Under the pieces are notes generated by a model. It was not told where the DNA came from. It worked only from the letters and a program-made list of their open reading frames with translations, and made no database searches. Made by a program: the position numbers and the translations under genes. A stretch of 6,145 bases of DNA. Source: Planctomycetota bacterium. Lineage in GTDB: Bacteria > Planctomycetota > Planctomycetia > Planctomycetales > Planctomycetaceae. Shown one piece after another: positions 5,877 through 6,145 of this stretch (within the stretch, counting starts at the first letter, position 1; each line of letters opens with the position of its first letter). Location: positions 1 to 6,145 of the forward strand of contig JAJRTM010000603.1 of NCBI GenBank assembly GCA_024278285.1, written 5' to 3'.

Positions 5877-6145
5877 TTAGCTTCCCTTCTTTTCTCCAAG
5901 TTGATAGCCGATGTCTGTATGCTCCTTGTCAAATCCAATATTTATGCCTGCATCATCGATGCCGTTGAGACCAACGCTCCAGATTCGACAGGTATTTTTG
6001 GTCTCTCTGGCATATTGAATGGGGGCTCCCATTGAATCAAATACGTCTACGGGAACTTTTTCATTGAGGAAAACGTCTTTCAGCGTCGGAGGATAGCTGT
6101 CATGTTCTCTGCGATAAATTTCTAATCGTAGTGCCGTAGTCAACA
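5877..6145 (-). CDS. C-terminal fragment of an unknown protein with a pseudopilin-like (GspG-like) C-terminal pattern
   Basis: Only the last 89 codons are in the window; the gene continues past the right edge. The first in-frame codon, TTG at 6141-6143, is probably an internal Leu, since the reading frame is open to the border. The sequence 'ALRLEIYRREHDSYPPTL' followed by 'VPVDVFDSMGAPIQY' and 'IWSVGLNGIDDAG' has the layout of the C-terminal part of type II secretion major pseudopilins: helix with a Tyr, YPxTL, D-x-F/W-G-x-P-x-Y, then S-x-G-x-x-G-x-D-D. I recall the same ending in many uncharacterised planctomycete proteins. Whether the full protein is a pilin-like protein, a protease-associated protein or something else cannot be told from this part. 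It is on the same strand as the metal genes but 285 nt upstream of the Cys-rich gene, and is probably not part of that operon. Confidence 0.7.
   Translation of the reverse strand, partial: LTTALRLEIYRREHDSYPPTLKDVFLNEKVPVDVFDSMGAPIQYARETKNTCRIWSVGLNGIDDAGINIGFDKEHTDIGYQLGEKKGS

Noticed and set aside
5751..6035. Plus-strand open frame of 94 codons opposite the right-edge gene
   Set aside because: It is largely antisense to the conserved pseudopilin-like fragment, which has clear family-like motifs; no ribosome-binding site or domain was seen on the plus strand.

Overview
The window holds a heavy-metal efflux locus written entirely on the minus strand. I infer a planctomycete (Planctomycetota) source. 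The reasons are the long membrane-fusion protein with Cys/His motifs at both ends, the cysteine-rich secreted protein beside it, the 'YPPTL...IWSVGLNGIDD' C-terminal fragment at the right edge, and the palindromic CACGGCTC/GAGCCGTG intergenic repeat. All of these fit my memory of that phylum, but I ran no search. Base composition looks near 50% G+C.

In transcription order (right to left) the layout is as follows. At 5877-6145 is the 3' end of a gene that starts outside the window, with a pseudopilin-like C-terminal pattern. At 5592-5876 is an intergenic region with a plausible sigma-70-type promoter overlain by two interleaved inverted repeats. At 5100-5591 is a small secreted protein of 163 residues containing 17 cysteines. 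At 4936-5099 is a 164-nt spacer without a clear signal except the ribosome-binding site next to the following gene. At 3325-4935 is a periplasmic adaptor (membrane-fusion protein, CusB/CzcB type). At 216-3308, after only 16 nt, is the RND permease (CusA/CzcA type). Downstream, at 1-215, are a GC-rich hairpin and a 101-bp element with perfect 25-bp terminal inverted repeats, each arm of which is itself a hairpin.

The adaptor and permease form a two-gene operon for two parts of a tripartite efflux pump: the RND protein uses the proton gradient and the adaptor links it to an outer-membrane channel. No outer-membrane factor or regulator gene is present in the window, so those parts must lie elsewhere. 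The permease has the DFG...D...EN motif of transmembrane helix 4 seen in divalent-cation pumps. It lacks the three methionines that bind Cu(I)/Ag(I) in E. coli CusA, so a divalent metal (Zn, Co, Cd or Ni) is more likely than copper or silver. The thiol-rich ends of the adaptor and the cysteine-rich neighbour suggest a dedicated periplasmic metal-handling path, which is inference.

The most interesting points are the repeated Cys/His module in the adaptor, the cysteine-rich partner protein, the promoter with overlapping dyads in front of it, the acidic Asp-Asp pair in a late membrane helix of the pump, and the double-hairpin repeat at the left edge. I see no CRISPR array, tRNA, rRNA, insertion sequence or clearly new multi-gene system.
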